Origin: Topomyia yanbarensis
Taxonomy: Eukaryota; Arthropoda; Insecta; Diptera; Culicidae
Length of the DNA: 64,000 bases
Reading direction: 5' to 3'
Assembly: GCF_030247195.1 (NCBI RefSeq)
Contig: NC_080672.1
Span: 163,251,471 to 163,315,470, forward strand
The notes under the pieces are model-generated. The model did no database searches and was not told the origin of the DNA. It was given only the letters and a program-made list of their open reading frames with translations. Shown piece by piece: positions 42,008 to 55,490 of this stretch. Each line of letters opens with the position of its first letter. The first letter of the stretch is position 1. A program made the translations under genes and the position numbers.

Positions 42008-43155
42008 GTATGCGTACATTGAAATAATTTATCAATATCGACATTTATGTTCCTATAAATCAAGGCCTAACAAGCACTGTTGACTATCAGCTAATGCTAG
42101 TTTGTTAAGTTTGTGACCTTATTTTGTTGTCAATGCTTCACCAAAAATAACCGTATCGCCCTTACTTCGTGGGCATTTTAATGGCACCTGTCGCTGTCTG
42201 TGAATTGCACCTTAATTACAATATTTGCTGTTGCTTCATAGTCAAAAAAAAGAACAACACTACCAAAGACCCGCGCAAGTAAACTCATGTTGTTTTATTA
42301 AGCTTCAATGTTGATATTCTGATATAGGCACCGAACTGTCGAATGTTGTTGGTTTATACGCCGTCAGCATCTCATCGAATTACCTTCGGTGTTTTAGTTG
42401 GGTGCATGCATCATGGCCACTTGCCTAACCTCCTGTTGGCAGTTGATATACATACGAAAATAATGTTTTAGCTGTCAATATTTGTAAAGCATTTGAAAAA
42501 TACTTTCAAGGTTAGTCGTAGACATATCGCTATCGTGCAAATGAGGCGAAGCCGAAACGTACCCGTGTAATTGTCACTAGTGTTTTAGCGTTGAAAATGC
42601 TTTACTCGACTATACGGGGCTACGGTAAAACTATAATTCGAAAAGGGACGGGCATAGCGTAGTCGGTAAACCGATTGGCTTGTATGCAGGTCATCTGCGT
42701 TCGATTCCCATCCCCGCACATAGGGTTAGACATTTTTTTTGAAAAGAAAACTATACGTTGTATGTTAACGATGAATGTGTTTTGTTTGCAATATACCATG
42801 AAAAGATGGAGCTGCTTGTCGCAGTGCTCTCGAATGTTTCATTTTATACCCCTGCGATGGCATTTTGTTTTAAACATAACCCTAGGGGAGAATAGTGTCG
42901 ACAAACAATTCAGCCACCATATGAAACTGAAAAGTTAGTACTTTCAGCATTTTATGATTTTGTTTGCTCCTTTTTGCTCTTTAACGGGTTATTTATGGTG
43001 GAAGTCACGCTAAAAATATCGCAAAATTTGAAATATCAAACAACTTTGTGGAAGATTCCAAGAATATAGGAGAATGACTAAAAAAGATATCATGAAAAAA
43101 CTAATTTTGAGGGGTCTTCCGTATAACATGGTCCATAACTCGAAAAATAGATATA
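42008..43155. other. Non-coding apart from a SINE head
   Basis: Contains the SINE head at 42645-42738. Nothing else identified. Confidence 0.35.
42645..42738 (+). mobile_element. tRNA-derived SINE head
   Basis: Box A TAGCGTAGTCGG (42655-42666) and box B GTTCGATTCC (42699-42708) have tRNA-like spacing and are followed by CATAGGGTTAGA. The T-arm cannot pair, so this is not a working tRNA. Its wording resembles tRNA-derived SINEs of mosquitoes as I remember them. Confidence 0.65.
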
Positions 43156-44900
43156 CAGGTATACCTCGATAGTACGTACCCTCGGTTGTACGTACCCTCG
43201 ATAGTACATACTCTCGATAGTACGTACATTTTGCTTCGATAGTACGTACACCTACCAACAATTTTTTTTCGTTTGATTTTGTAAACTTTAAGAAAATGCG
43301 ACACATTTTATAGAAGTTTCACTAATTCCATGTTACTTCTGCATACTTTAGAGAGGTTATGTGAAGGGTTCTGTGCTACTCAGAGTAGTTCTGCAAACTC
43401 CAGCAAAGTATTCCAAAGTTTTAGTAAACCATAAATGCATCATGAAATTCTACCTAGTATGAAAAGAATCCTACGAGCTTAAGGGACGTTCTACAAGTAT
43501 CTTGAAAGTCTTATAAATTTTTGGGAGCTTGCTAACTTACAAGGAAATCCTTAGAACTACAGATAATTTGTACGATATTCCTATCATTCATAGTGTTTTT
43601 TGTCAAACATCAGAGAATCTCAATGAGCTTTAAGGATGACAATTCGCCGGTTGTATAAAATTTAGGAAAATACTTCAAACTTCAGAGAATTTTTATGCAG
43701 TCAAATATTTTACATAAACAGCAGAGTGTTCACGATATTCACTCATCTTTTACAAAACTCGTGGTAATTCTGCGAACTTCAAAAAATTTTACGTTTTTTA
43801 TCGAAATCTTTAGAACTTCTGGAAAGTTTACGAAATTTCAAGAGTATTTAAAGGATTTATGGAAAAAAAATCAAACATCAAGGGGTGTCTTCAAGCTTTG
43901 CAATATTACTTCAAACAAATAAATTACAACGAACCTCAACTAAATTTCTAAAATTCACAGTTAACTTCACAAAATTATGAAAGTTTGACCAAAAACTTTT
44001 GCATGCTTTATGTACGGTGTCTCACAAGTATAAGAGAAATATTACTAACTTCGAAGTAACCGGTAAAATTCAAAGAAATTTTTCTGAAGACCTAAAATAA
44101 TTTTAGTAACTTTTAAGTTATACTATCTAGAGCAATTATAACACGATTTTTGCTAATTGATTTTCAAATATTATGCACATAAAATGTGAGTGCTGACTTC
44201 ATTACATTCTAGGAGATACTAAGTTTTGAATGTAATGGGTAAAACTCGGATCAAGTACGCCCAGCGAATTTGATGGAGACTAATATGACTTACAGATCTG
44301 GACAAACACAGCTAAACGAGCCTTTTCCCTCTATACTTCTTTTATGAAACTTGTGCGAGCAATTAAAGGAAGTATTCAACATATTGGCATGGTTCAAGGA
44401 TTAAGGTATGACAGGGAACTATGCTTTATATATCTTTAAGCTCATATGTTGTCATAAAATATATTTAAAATTTAATCGCCATTGCAAATATATTTAAATA
44501 TCCGTTTTGCGACCAAAAAATAAAGGAATAAAAAAACAATATGTTGTTAATGGCATCGCGCTCGCGGAAATGCTACCAAATTCAAAGAATTTATCAATAA
44601 CTCTCGAATGTCCTACAATATTCAGAGGCATCTTATTCCTTTCGGTTTTTTATTACAAATTCAGAATATTTTATGCGAAATTCAGACAAATCGTACGTAG
44701 TCAAGGAACTGAATAAGTCCGAGGAAATACGTTCTTCTAAAACCAAGTACACAGTGATAGAACAGTTTATCACTAATATGGGGATTAATTCAGTGATAAA
44801 TCTTATTTTTGTAAGTTTTCATGCAATATTAAACATAAAAAGTAATATTTTGAAATTTATTTTTGTGATTCGATAGTACGTACACTAAACGAAGCTAAGG
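43156..44900. repeat. CGATAGTACGTAC repeat cluster and distant copy
   Basis: CGATAGTACGTAC and close variants occur five times within 43168-43250, directly repeated, and once more at 44872-44884. They may mark the two ends of one 1.7-kb element, although I could not match inverted termini. The interior has only short ORFs. Confidence 0.5.
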
Positions 44901-45139
44901 TGTACGTATATCACTTATAGGTGAATTAATCACTGAATAATATATTCCTGTAGATGCGCAATCATAAAGGCAAGAACTTCTCCAAACAAACTATACTGCT
45001 AAAGTTGACGATTTAGACGCTATTAATTTTGAGCGCGAAAACGACGTTTTAAAGCACTGGCAATTGCTTCGAAACTCTGCACGGTATTTATCACCATAAA
45101 TCCCCAAGTAACAACTGAAGCTTTTTATTTTTTGTTCAT

Positions 45140-45400
45140 TTATGAATTTTTCGTAGCACTTTGATTTTCGCTAAAAATAAATGGCTGATTGTGAAAAGTT
45201 TCCGTAGTTACCGTGGGAATCGTGTGAAGAACTATAAAAAAATTTCGATTGATCCGGTAGCTTTTTGGTTTTGATGCACACCGCATTTTTTCGAGGTGTC
45301 TTTGAAGATTCACGGTTACTCCTTCAATTTTCAATGGCTCACAATGAAAATTTGGGAATATGTTGTTCAAATATTGCATTATTGACTGTATATACAAATA
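45140..45400 (+). repeat. Single-arm relative of the 32.8-33.3 kb foldback
   Basis: It shares GTAGTTACC, GTGAAGAACTAT, GCACACCGCATTTTTTCGAG and a TTGTTCAAATATTGCATTATT ending with 33125-33300 and with the complement of 32820-33010. Confidence 0.55.
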
Positions 45401-45423
45401 CTTTCTGTATCGCCCATAATACC

Positions 45424-45745
45424 TTAACGTTTTAGAAAACCCAATGTTGCAAAAGCCTTCGTTGTTGTTGCAGTGATGTGGTCGGCGAAACGAAGTTTTT
45501 TGTCGAATAGCACTTCCAAGTCACGGATGGAATCCACCCTCTCGATGACATAGTTTTGAAGGGTATATTCGCAACGCCTTAGAGTTACCGCGCGTCCGAA
45601 GTTTAGATTTTTCATCCTCTATATTGGCTATATCATCTTGAAACACAGCAGAGTCGAATCCTGAGGCAATTGAACGAAATATTTTCAGATCATCAGCGTA
45701 GAGTAGTTTTCCAAACTTGATGTGAGTCGTTGATGAATAAGAGAA
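45424..45745 (-). pseudogene. LINE reverse transcriptase fragment (YADD region)
   Basis: On the minus strand the frame near 45718-45630 reads GKLLYADDLKIFRSI, containing the catalytic YADD (45689-45700). After a frameshift near 45620 it continues with SIRDLEVLFDKKLRFADHI and ATLGFLKR, the thumb-proximal blocks of LINE RTs. It is an internal relic of a non-LTR element distinct from the other RT pieces here. Confidence 0.75.
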
Positions 45746-48580
45746 AGATATGTGGCTCTAGGTGACGGTTAGACGGTTAAATAATAAATATTAAATTAAA
45801 AAGTGCCTACCTGTTAAATTTCCTTATGTATTCACCAACAGCATTTAAATGCTTAAAATGCACTCGTTCACAATATTCTATAGTAAATAATTTAGCGCTG
45901 CAATATTGTAAATATTTAAAATTTTTTGGATGACTGTTCCGGTCAGGAGTTGCATTGGTCTCTGAAATGTGGTTTGATGTAAAATAAAAATCAGTAATAT
46001 TTATCAGATATATAAAACACATTGATTGGAATGAAAGAAGTGGATTGTTAAAATGGGAGATAAATTGGAAATCAGGCAAGCGAAAGAAAAAAAATATTAA
46101 TTCACGTTGCTGCTCGAAAGTGACGCTGTGCTATGAGAAAATGCACTCGAGATTGTCTGCTATGGCCGGGTTTGCATTATTAGCTCAATTCGAAAAGCAT
46201 TCAAGCTATATAAGAGTGACTTGGTTTGTTATTTTTTGTCTCCTCTCTGTACCCAATTACAAACGAACGTTTGCACTTTTTCACTGACTCTAGTCAATAC
46301 TCCTGGATGGCAAGTAGGAGAATAATAAACACGAGTAAATGATTAAAGTTTATCGTCGTGTATACAGGCTGAGCCAAAGTGAAAACTGGAAATTGATGTC
46401 AGATTTCAAGGCTGAGATCACTAGGAGGGGACCACTGATTAGGCTTTCTTCACCTAAGTCATTAGTTTCGTTATGTTTCCGAGGTTGTATCGTTTTTGAG
46501 GTCAATCAATTAAACGAGTGACATTGGCGATCGAAATCGGTCGAATTTAGTCAACCGAGAAGATACAGCAACTAGAGGTTCGAAGAAATCGCCGCCAAGT
46601 GGCCGATAGCTGTTTATAGAGACAAGACGTGGATAGCGGATGACATTGAAATGCCCACTGAAAACCGATCCGCATGAGGTAGCGCGCCGTTATTGGTTTT
46701 GTCATTTGGCCGAGCGTGCAATAATGTTCGGTTCAAATTGGTGCACGTTTTAACTATCCGGTTACCATAGCGGGACAGTGTAGCTCGCAATCAGATTCTC
46801 GGGAGTCAGGAAAGCGACGTTTTATGTTTTCGTACAAGGGAATGACTCTTTCAAGGGGGAACAATGGTCAACTGTTTCCGGTGAGCTTTGGTACAATTAC
46901 ACTCGAAAAAACTGTTTATTGCAATTTGGCTCTGCTATTACACCATAGAACCAAACAAGCATGCTTTACTAGATCAAGTGTTAATTTATTACTTACATCG
47001 CTTTCAAAAAATATACCTAAAAAATCAGAACCCAATTAAAGTATTTTTGAAAATACAGTGTCCCACCTTTATACGTTCATACCCCATTGCTATCTTGAAC
47101 TCTACAACTGACGAAGACTGCTACGCTTTGTCATAAACATCGCGAACCATAATACTCTTAACATTTTCAAACGGGTTAAGGTTCGGAAAGCTCGGTATTT
47201 GAATGACCTGAATGAATTATTACTTGATAATTACGTACTTTTTCTTAGTAAACGTATAAATGTAGGACACAACGTTCTTAACTCGATTTTTTCGCTTCAA
47301 TCGTTAAAAAACTTATAGGCATGAGATATTAATCAGCCATACTTCAGTTTTGAAAAAAATGCTCTCTGAAAATAATTCTAATGATTGAAGCAAAAATTGT
47401 TTTTTTGAAGCTAATTGATTAAGAGATCCCCTTAACTCCCCTTCTATAACAAACCAACACAATGGCCCAGGGCTTTCGAATTTCGGGAATCATTGTTGAT
47501 TAGGCATCAAAATATATTTAAATATTATAAAAGTGGAACACCACTTTTTACTTGAACTGCCATTACAAATTTCGAACAACAAACCCTTCCTTCGACTTGA
47601 CGAGAAGGGCAACAAAGAAAAATATTGACCATTCACAATAAATCATGGTTCGTTGGTGGTATTTTGGCAATAGAATAGAAATAAGATTTATTCAGTTTAC
47701 CTTTCAATAAAATTATAAACCATTCGACCTTTGCCACTATTTTTCAGATTCAACATGCCGTCATTTTGATTTCGGTCTGTACTGCATATACATATACGAA
47801 TGCAATTTTTTGGAATTCTTTAGACGAGAGCTTGTAGTAAATTGTCCCTGCATCGCCAAGATATGCTTGAAAAAGATTCTCTTGTTTTAGAGTAAATTTC
47901 ACGATTGAAAATAATGGTTGGCTATTTATGTACAACCGACTAGCACACAAGTGTCACCGCTAACTTGCCCCAACCACATATTTTATAAAGAAACGCATTA
48001 AAAAACAACTTTGGTTTGTGGTTAGGTATAATATCTTTACGGATATTGAAAGCTCTTCTCATGTACTATTGAAAAACGTCATTAAATTGCCCTAAATTGT
48101 TTCCTTGATGCTTTTCCGAATAGCTATATGGCTCATTATTTCTCAGTTTTATAGATGGAACACGGATTCTTGGGTACGATTTAATCTGCTCGGTAAAATT
48201 AGAGAAGGCGTTGTAGTGTGCAACCTTTGCCAGCATCCGAGAATAATTGACGTAAAGCATCATTAAATTGTTGACGTATATACGGTATATACTTGTGCTC
48301 TGTTTTCTAAGTTTTATGCAAAAAGTAGTGAAGCTAGTTATTGATCAGCTTGAAAAAAATTATATCGAAGAATTGAACTGGTTTTGAAATTTTTTCCTGA
48401 ATGTTGTTTTATTTTTCGATATGTTGCATTCATGTAGCCTTCATATTTTCAACAAAATTGTTTAAAATAACATTATCAACAACTTTGCTGATGGTAGATC
48501 AACTAAAATCCTACTTTTCATATACAAAACAAAAATGTATGCATGAAAAAGCTATCTTTAAGGTACGAGAAAAATTAATT
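45746..48580. other. Non-coding, no feature recognised
   Basis: 46.3-46.8 kb is somewhat richer in G+C but shows no domain, RNA gene or repeat ends. Confidence 0.35.
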
Positions 48581-48584
48581 GGGA

Positions 48585-48760
48585 TCAATTGAAAAAAATT
48601 AAGAAAATCGGCAATCGTGATCGCGGAAACGAGATAATCTAAATTAAAATTACAAGTTACCACTGTTTTTGATAGACGAAGCCTCGTAACTTTTGATCTA
48701 TTTCTCGGAACTCTATAAAAATTTGGGAAAATATTCTCAAGGAGTTTCAGATAAAGTCAT
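48585..48760 (+). repeat. Relative of the PIF-like MITE right half
   Basis: It matches 17300-17480: GAGATAATCTA, TTACCACTG-T-TTG, GTAACTTTTG-T-TAT, CTCGGA-CTCTAT and AAATTTGGG-AAATATTC. No terminal TAACCCC is left. Confidence 0.6.
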
Positions 48761-48764
48761 AAAA

Positions 48765-51700
48765 AAGATCGATTTTTCGAAAACATTCTTTCTCTTTGAC
48801 TTCATTGACATATTATACAAGAAAATGACCTATAGAGGTTTGAAAACTGTTCCATATAGATTCTCCTTATTTGTAGACTGGAATGGCATATGTCTACTTA
48901 TGGTTCTGAATTTTCAATAATTTATCACTCGTATTAAATATTAGCATTTTCCAAAAATCAACGATTTTCATCAACCCATCAAACTCACTGACTGATCCAA
49001 TTAAATATAAACTAATAATGGAATAGAACCTGCCGAACCCATCATGTTTCACAAAATATGATTTTAGTAGGTGAACAAACTCATCCTTAAGTTCGAACCA
49101 CTTTGTGAACCCCCTATTTCACTGAAGTAAACCACTTCATACATGTGGAACTTGACTCATCTTCTTAGAATAACTCGTTGCGACAATTGTTCTTTTTCAT
49201 AGCATACTTGAATACTACCGGGTTGAAAAAACATCCACTTAAATTCACGACATGGTGCGCATAAAACAAAGAAGTAATGAGAGATCAGGCGACGTAATCT
49301 GGCCGCTTCTTACCTCCCGTACCCCGACCATATTCACACAAATCTTTCTCCCAGCCATGTATATGTTGTTTGCGGAGAGATTCCGCAGTCGTTGCGGGCA
49401 GCTTAGCAAGATTGTTGAACTCAAGTTACGTATATATGTATAAGCCAGGGAAGTGATTCACGGTTCAAACTAATCAGTGCCATCTTTTTGTAGTTTTGCT
49501 TAATTTGAACTACATGCTTATATGACGACATCGTTTTGCTTTTTACCTACTAAAACTAAGTTTTTCATGCTGCAGATTATGCTGTATTAAACTAATCTAC
49601 CTAGGATAAAGTACCTATTTTCACCCTACTAAGGAGGGTACCTTACTAAATTATTCATTACTCGGCCTACAATTGATGGAATGCGTATAAATTGGCATCA
49701 GTAGATTTGCTTCGTTATTAAGAACCAATTTAATAACACAAATGCCTTGAGAGCTTGGACAAAGATGGCAGACGCTGCTCTAACCAATAATGACTTCAAA
49801 TGGGCAGGGTGATAATAGAAACATGGTGAAAGTAGGCTCATTGCCCTACATTCCTGCCAAAGAAACACGCTCACTCGTAAGCTTATCAAACATCTTTCGT
49901 ACCTCATGGGTTTGAAGACAAGTTAGGTTTTTGGTGAGTTGCGTTGTGTGATGCCTTTTAAATTGCTCGGCGGTAAAGAAAATCAGTGGTAAGCACCTTG
50001 GTAGACATGGTTCCCCTTGAAAGTACCGTGTTTGTCATTTATTGTGCTCCGCAGAAGATTACTGAAATTATTTGCATTGTTTTTTTCAAGTTCCAGCAGT
50101 GATGTACGCTCTAGAGGCAAAATATAAATTGCGCTCAGTGACCTCTGCAATACACACTTCCCTCGTCCTCGATCCGAATGCCATACCCCTCACTACTAAC
50201 AAGTCCAACCATGATAGGCTAAGCGAATGCCTCGGAGTTCAAACTGAGTAAAGATGGCGCACAATTACCTTCTCTGCCGTTGCGCAAGATTTTGGTGGAA
50301 TAATCGTACTCCGCATCGCGAGAAAACAAGACGGCTCTGGGCGCACACCTTGCTTCTTAATTCTGACCGCCATGAGTGATTCATTCATTCATTTGCCTCA
50401 ATGGACTGTATTTACGCAATCATCCTACGAGAGTTTTAGCTTTATTTTTACTATTTATTTTTTTGTAGGTTCTGGAATAGGCAGCAGTTTGTCGAAGAAG
50501 CAAATATTTCGCTGTGCTTTGTACTAACAACAGGTTGTTGACTCATCTCATTCATATTTCCCGTAATCTTGGTTACCTTCAACCACTCCAATCGTTGGCC
50601 AAACCTATTATACTGTACATTAGTAATCAAAACTTTAGCTGACATGGGAATATTTTATCCATTAATGGTAAATATGAACATTTAATAAATCCTTCGCTTC
50701 AATTATATTGAAGATTTATTAAACATTTGAGCTAAATAGAAAACCCGGTTTTAAACCACCTTGTGCCGATGGTCGGAATAATAAAAAAAACTGCCGTTTT
50801 GTTCCTTACGAGGTGAGTGTCAAAATACATATCACATATTTTAGTTAGCATAACAATCCCATATGCATTTTTGTGGAAAAGGGTTTATCCAGCGGATTTT
50901 TTTATTTAATTTTGTATTTGGTTATATTGTTAGGTTACATTACATTTCTAATTTCACTATAAATCTCGAATCCAGGTGAACTGCGTACAAGGCAATCGAT
51001 TTACCAACTACGTTTTTTCGGTCTCCTTTTAACTCAATAGGTATATTGGGTGTTTAGCATGTTTTAGCCCAATAAAAAATTTAGATTTTTTAAAAATTCT
51101 TCGGTGGTGTAATCCCTTAACATAAATTTCTATGAAATGATCGATTAAAGTAATGTATTTACATGTCGTTAAATTTCACACTATTTCAATAATTACTCGT
51201 CTTACAATCGATAGAATGCGTATAAACTGGAATCAGTATTCTTGCTTCGTCTTAGAAACCAATAAAAAAATACAACCAGCCTGAGAACGGTGGAATGCTC
51301 TTGTTTGAGTGCAACAAGAGCTCTATTCGAGGCCACAATTATCGCACTAACAGCCAGTGAGTTGAACAAAGATCTCTAACCATGTTTTCTGACCCATTTT
51401 CAAAACATTTTTTTTAGAAAACAGGGAAGCTAAATAATTATTTGCATATAACAAAACATTCTTTAGACATGAGTAAAATTATCCCTTCTGGCTTCTTGGA
51501 GTTGTCAGTACCAAAAATAGACGAATGCGGTATCAAGGCTTGACGCTCGCGAAACAAAAAAAAAAATAAAAAAGGTGTTAAAGCCATAAACAACAACAAT
51601 AACATATTCAGTTGTTTGCCCATGATCAATTCATTTTAAAAATTCAAATTTTAAACAAATTGGTTGACCTTCGTAAAAAAAATCAATTTTTGGTATGAAA

Positions 51701-52020
51701 TAATCGTTTATAATTGCATCAAATAATATTGACAATTCATATTTCAATGTGTCAAAGACTATATCATTTGATGAGTTTTTTTACAAAAAATGAAGGAGAT
51801 ATTCATATTAATTTGAATATATGGTTTCGAGATAAACGCGTTTAATGTTTTGAATACGATTTGCATACAGATGGATAAACGGTTCATTTAAAGTTATTCA
51901 TCTCCATACATAATAACCCGATTTGCCTGAAATTTCAGAAAATACGCTGATAATATAAATTCGTAAATATAATGAAATTGATTGGGCAATGCACGAATTC
52001 ATTCGTCGTTTTCTGCAACG
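48765..52020. other. Non-coding with a repeat pair
   Basis: 49640-49740 and 51190-51300 share TTACTCG-C-TACAAT-GAT, GAATGCGTATAAA-TGG and TTGCTTCGT-TTA, an unclassified dispersed repeat. A remnant at 54210-54235 repeats the last block. No gene. Confidence 0.4.
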
Positions 52021-52024
52021 ATAC

Positions 52025-52269
<245 letters not shown>

Positions 52270-52299
52270 GTTTCGTTCATTTAATGAACAAGAATGGCT

Positions 52300-53030
52300 A
52301 CTTGGTGAACGCGACAGCTTTCGTAAACTTCATAATTACATTTTTTTAATGAAACGAAAAGTCTTGTTTATTTTAATAAACGTTTGTGTTCATTATGAAC
52401 GATTTTGTTGGTCACACGAATCCATTTCGTTCATCTTAGACATATTATTTTTTTCATTCGATCCTTTGGGATCGATGTTTGACAAACCGATTTTTTTTTA
52501 ATTTTTTAAAATTGACTGCCCAAATCGATTTTATTGTGGTATGAAGAAATGGCCGCTCGATGAACGAAAGTTTTCGTAAATTTTACTTATTTAGTGTACA
52601 TTGCACGAATGTTATCGTTGACAACGACAATATTTTTCGTGAATGAAGCTAAATGTTTTGTTTATTTTAATAAACGTTTATGTATATTACAAACGATTTC
52701 ATTGGTCGCATTCGATCTTTTATGACCGATGTTTGACAACAACGATTTTTTTTCAATTAAAGGGATCGATCTGGCAACATCGATTTTATTTCAACCTGCT
52801 CATCATTATTGAGGACCAGAAAGATTGTGGTGTAATGAAATGGCCGCTTGACGAACGAAAGTTTTCGTAAATTTTACTTATTTAGTGTACATTGCACGAA
52901 TGTTGTCGTTGATAACAAAATTATTTTTCGTAAATGAAACGAAATGTTTCGTTTATTTTAATAAACGTTTGTGTATATTACGAAAAATCTCGTTGGTCGC
53001 ACGAATTCATTTCGTTTACCTAAGAGAAGT
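52300..53030 (+). repeat. Diverged tandem repeat, period about 290 bp, about 2.5 units
   Basis: AAATGGCCGCT plus GAACGAAAGTTTTCGTAAA starts at about 52547 and 52839. TTTATTTTAATAAACGTTT occurs near 52363, 52661 and 52955. TTAGTGTACATTGCACGAAT occurs twice. No ORF of interest. Confidence 0.8.
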
Positions 53031-55275
53031 TTTCGTATTTAATAGCATATTATTTTGACGTTGCTCCGGCAGAGAAAAACTCAAAGTTATTCAAGCAAAA
53101 TTAACGAGCAATTGGCTCAACTGAGTCCGTCCTGCTCCGGACTCTGGATCAACGGGAAGCGAAAAAGGAAATCTTCCTGAAACCGGCGGACACAGATACG
53201 GTTACTAAATAGTCAGACCGAGACCGTCGAGACTATCAACAATTATCTGACGTATAGCACCAAGGACTCCATATTCTACCTCTTTTGAAGCTCTTTTGAC
53301 GTTGACGGTTTGACGAATGGTACTCAAATATTATAAAGACTTTCGTATATAGCAGTGAACAATTCGTTTGCCTAATGAAGCCGTTTCGTGGAAAGCCAAC
53401 GAAAATCGTTTCGTGGTTTTCACAAAAAACTCATAATAAAAAATAAAATTATGAAAATTGTCTGTACGAATCTAATTCGCGGCGATTTTTCGAATATATT
53501 CTATCAATGTACTTTTAACATATTTCACTTTTAGAAAATCAATTCTTCGAAATTCTAACTAGCTGAAACTTCGCCATATTTTCCAATATCTTCAAATGTT
53601 TTATTATTTTCTTGAGTGTAAATATTTCAAAACATGCAAAAAGAAAAAAAAATCGATTTTTTAAGAAAAACTAACTTTTATATACCCCTTAAAAATTTGA
53701 ACAATCGTTATCTATTTGTTGGATTTGCTTAAATTGGGAAATATATCGCGCAACGTTATGTAGATGTTTTTGTTTCGGGATAGCATTTCTTTCACAATCG
53801 CCATTCAGTTCATTGCCCTATATTTTTGTAAATGAACGTAACTGATTACCCCACTGGCAAGGTTTACATATACGCTTCAAATAGGCACGTACTGTCACAC
53901 TTTGTGCGATTGGCTCCACGACCAGAAAAAAACGTGCGTATATCATGTAATGTTTTATAATAGTTAATTGCTCGGTTTACGTTTTGGCAGGCTGTTTACT
54001 TTCTATTCGAAATGAAACAGAACGAAAGAGTTATACACCGTGGCAGATACCAAGCGACGAACCTCAAAGAAATTAACTCTATGCATCCATATCGAAAAGA
54101 AAACCTTTATTAGTTTATATGCTACTGATTAATATGCACCACTAGCGCATATATAGGGTAGGCGGCTTACTGTCTCGGAATTGCGCTTAAATAGGTTCAA
54201 ACATCTTTGCTTCGTTCCTAAGAAGTAAAACAAATGGAAAATGTAATATAGGGATGAATCATCCTAATTAACGTTAAAATATACGTATTTCTTCACCCAG
54301 CGTAATAGTAACGTTGAGACACTTGTGTTGTTATTCGTGTTATGTAAATTGTGTGCAATTTGTCCGTTTTACTTAGTTGATATATATTTCAGGCCGCATG
54401 TTGTTCGATTATCGCATACCTCCAGATACCCGGTAACGATAATTACATTCAATCCAATAGCGATTAGAACATCCAGCTAGTAAGAGGAAAAAAAAACAAA
54501 CTAAAAGCTAATAAGCTACTGAGGGAGTAACAACGAATGATGTCACTTTCACATTGACTGACCGTCACTGATAAACCAGTGCGGTACCGCCTCATGGACG
54601 AATACGAAAAACCGTTACTTTGGGTAAAGCTGATCATTCTTGGAGCATTTTGTTAGGCACAGCCAAAACTATTGCAATGTTTTAAATATTCTTACACAAT
54701 GCCGTTGGATCAGTACATAATTCAAATTGATTAGAATGATTTTAATTAGAGGATTGTTTTTGAAACTGAAGCATGTGGTTTTCTATACAAACCCAATGTC
54801 AAACCTTACAACTTACTTAACCAGTTTTACTCCAGAATACGGTTGTACAGGTATTTATGTGTCAGCACTTCATTGCTCGAGATCATTTACATTTTTCCAC
54901 ACTGAGAGATCTCATTGCGTGAACTAAATACTAGGAAAGCGATTAAATTGGTTTAGTTAAGTGAGTTTGATTGGATTGGATTGTTGAATATAGTGGATAG
55001 CTTGCAATCATTGCGAAGAATACTACAGTTTTAGAATATATCGAACAATTTAAACTTTTAACTATCCAAAATACTTTTTTGTTCATTTCATAATTTCTTG
55101 AAACTTTCTTCATTGGTATAGTTGTTGTTTCATTTCACTTCGAACGTTTTCGCTCCACTACAATTTTGCTGAGTGAATAATCAGCCAGTATGAGACCAAT
55201 CATGCTCCCCAGACAAAAATCATAGATGGTAATATTTATTTTTTGAGTGATCGAAAAGTATTTTAGATTATTTCT
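53031..55275. other. Non-coding, no feature recognised
   Basis: A short G+C-richer patch at 53095-53300 has no readable protein. Confidence 0.35.
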
Positions 55276-55279
55276 AAAA

Positions 55280-55490
55280 GATTTTAGAAGTATTTTAGTT
55301 AATAGTTAAAATAATTGCAAAGGATAGCTCTACAATGAATTCAGTTCGAACTATATACTAATCATACTAATTTCCATACAAATTTCAAACGCAATGCGCT
55401 ACGGCGGATCAAAACCAATCGACCCTAAATTTTGCACAATTATTAAGGAACCCAAATGGAACCAAAAAAGTGCTGTGCCGAAAAAACGAC
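55280..55490 (-). repeat. Dispersed repeat family C, copy 2
   Basis: The complement matches 25120-25290, for example TTAATAATTGTGCAAAATTT and ATGGAAATTAGTATG. Confidence 0.5.

Noticed and set aside
42645..42738. A tRNA gene on the plus strand
   Set aside because: Acceptor ends nearly pair but the T-arm does not, and the sequence continues into a SINE-like tail.
43168..43250. CRISPR-like array
   Set aside because: Repeats are 13 bp with irregular short spacing in clearly eukaryotic DNA. A transposon-end repeat is more sensible.
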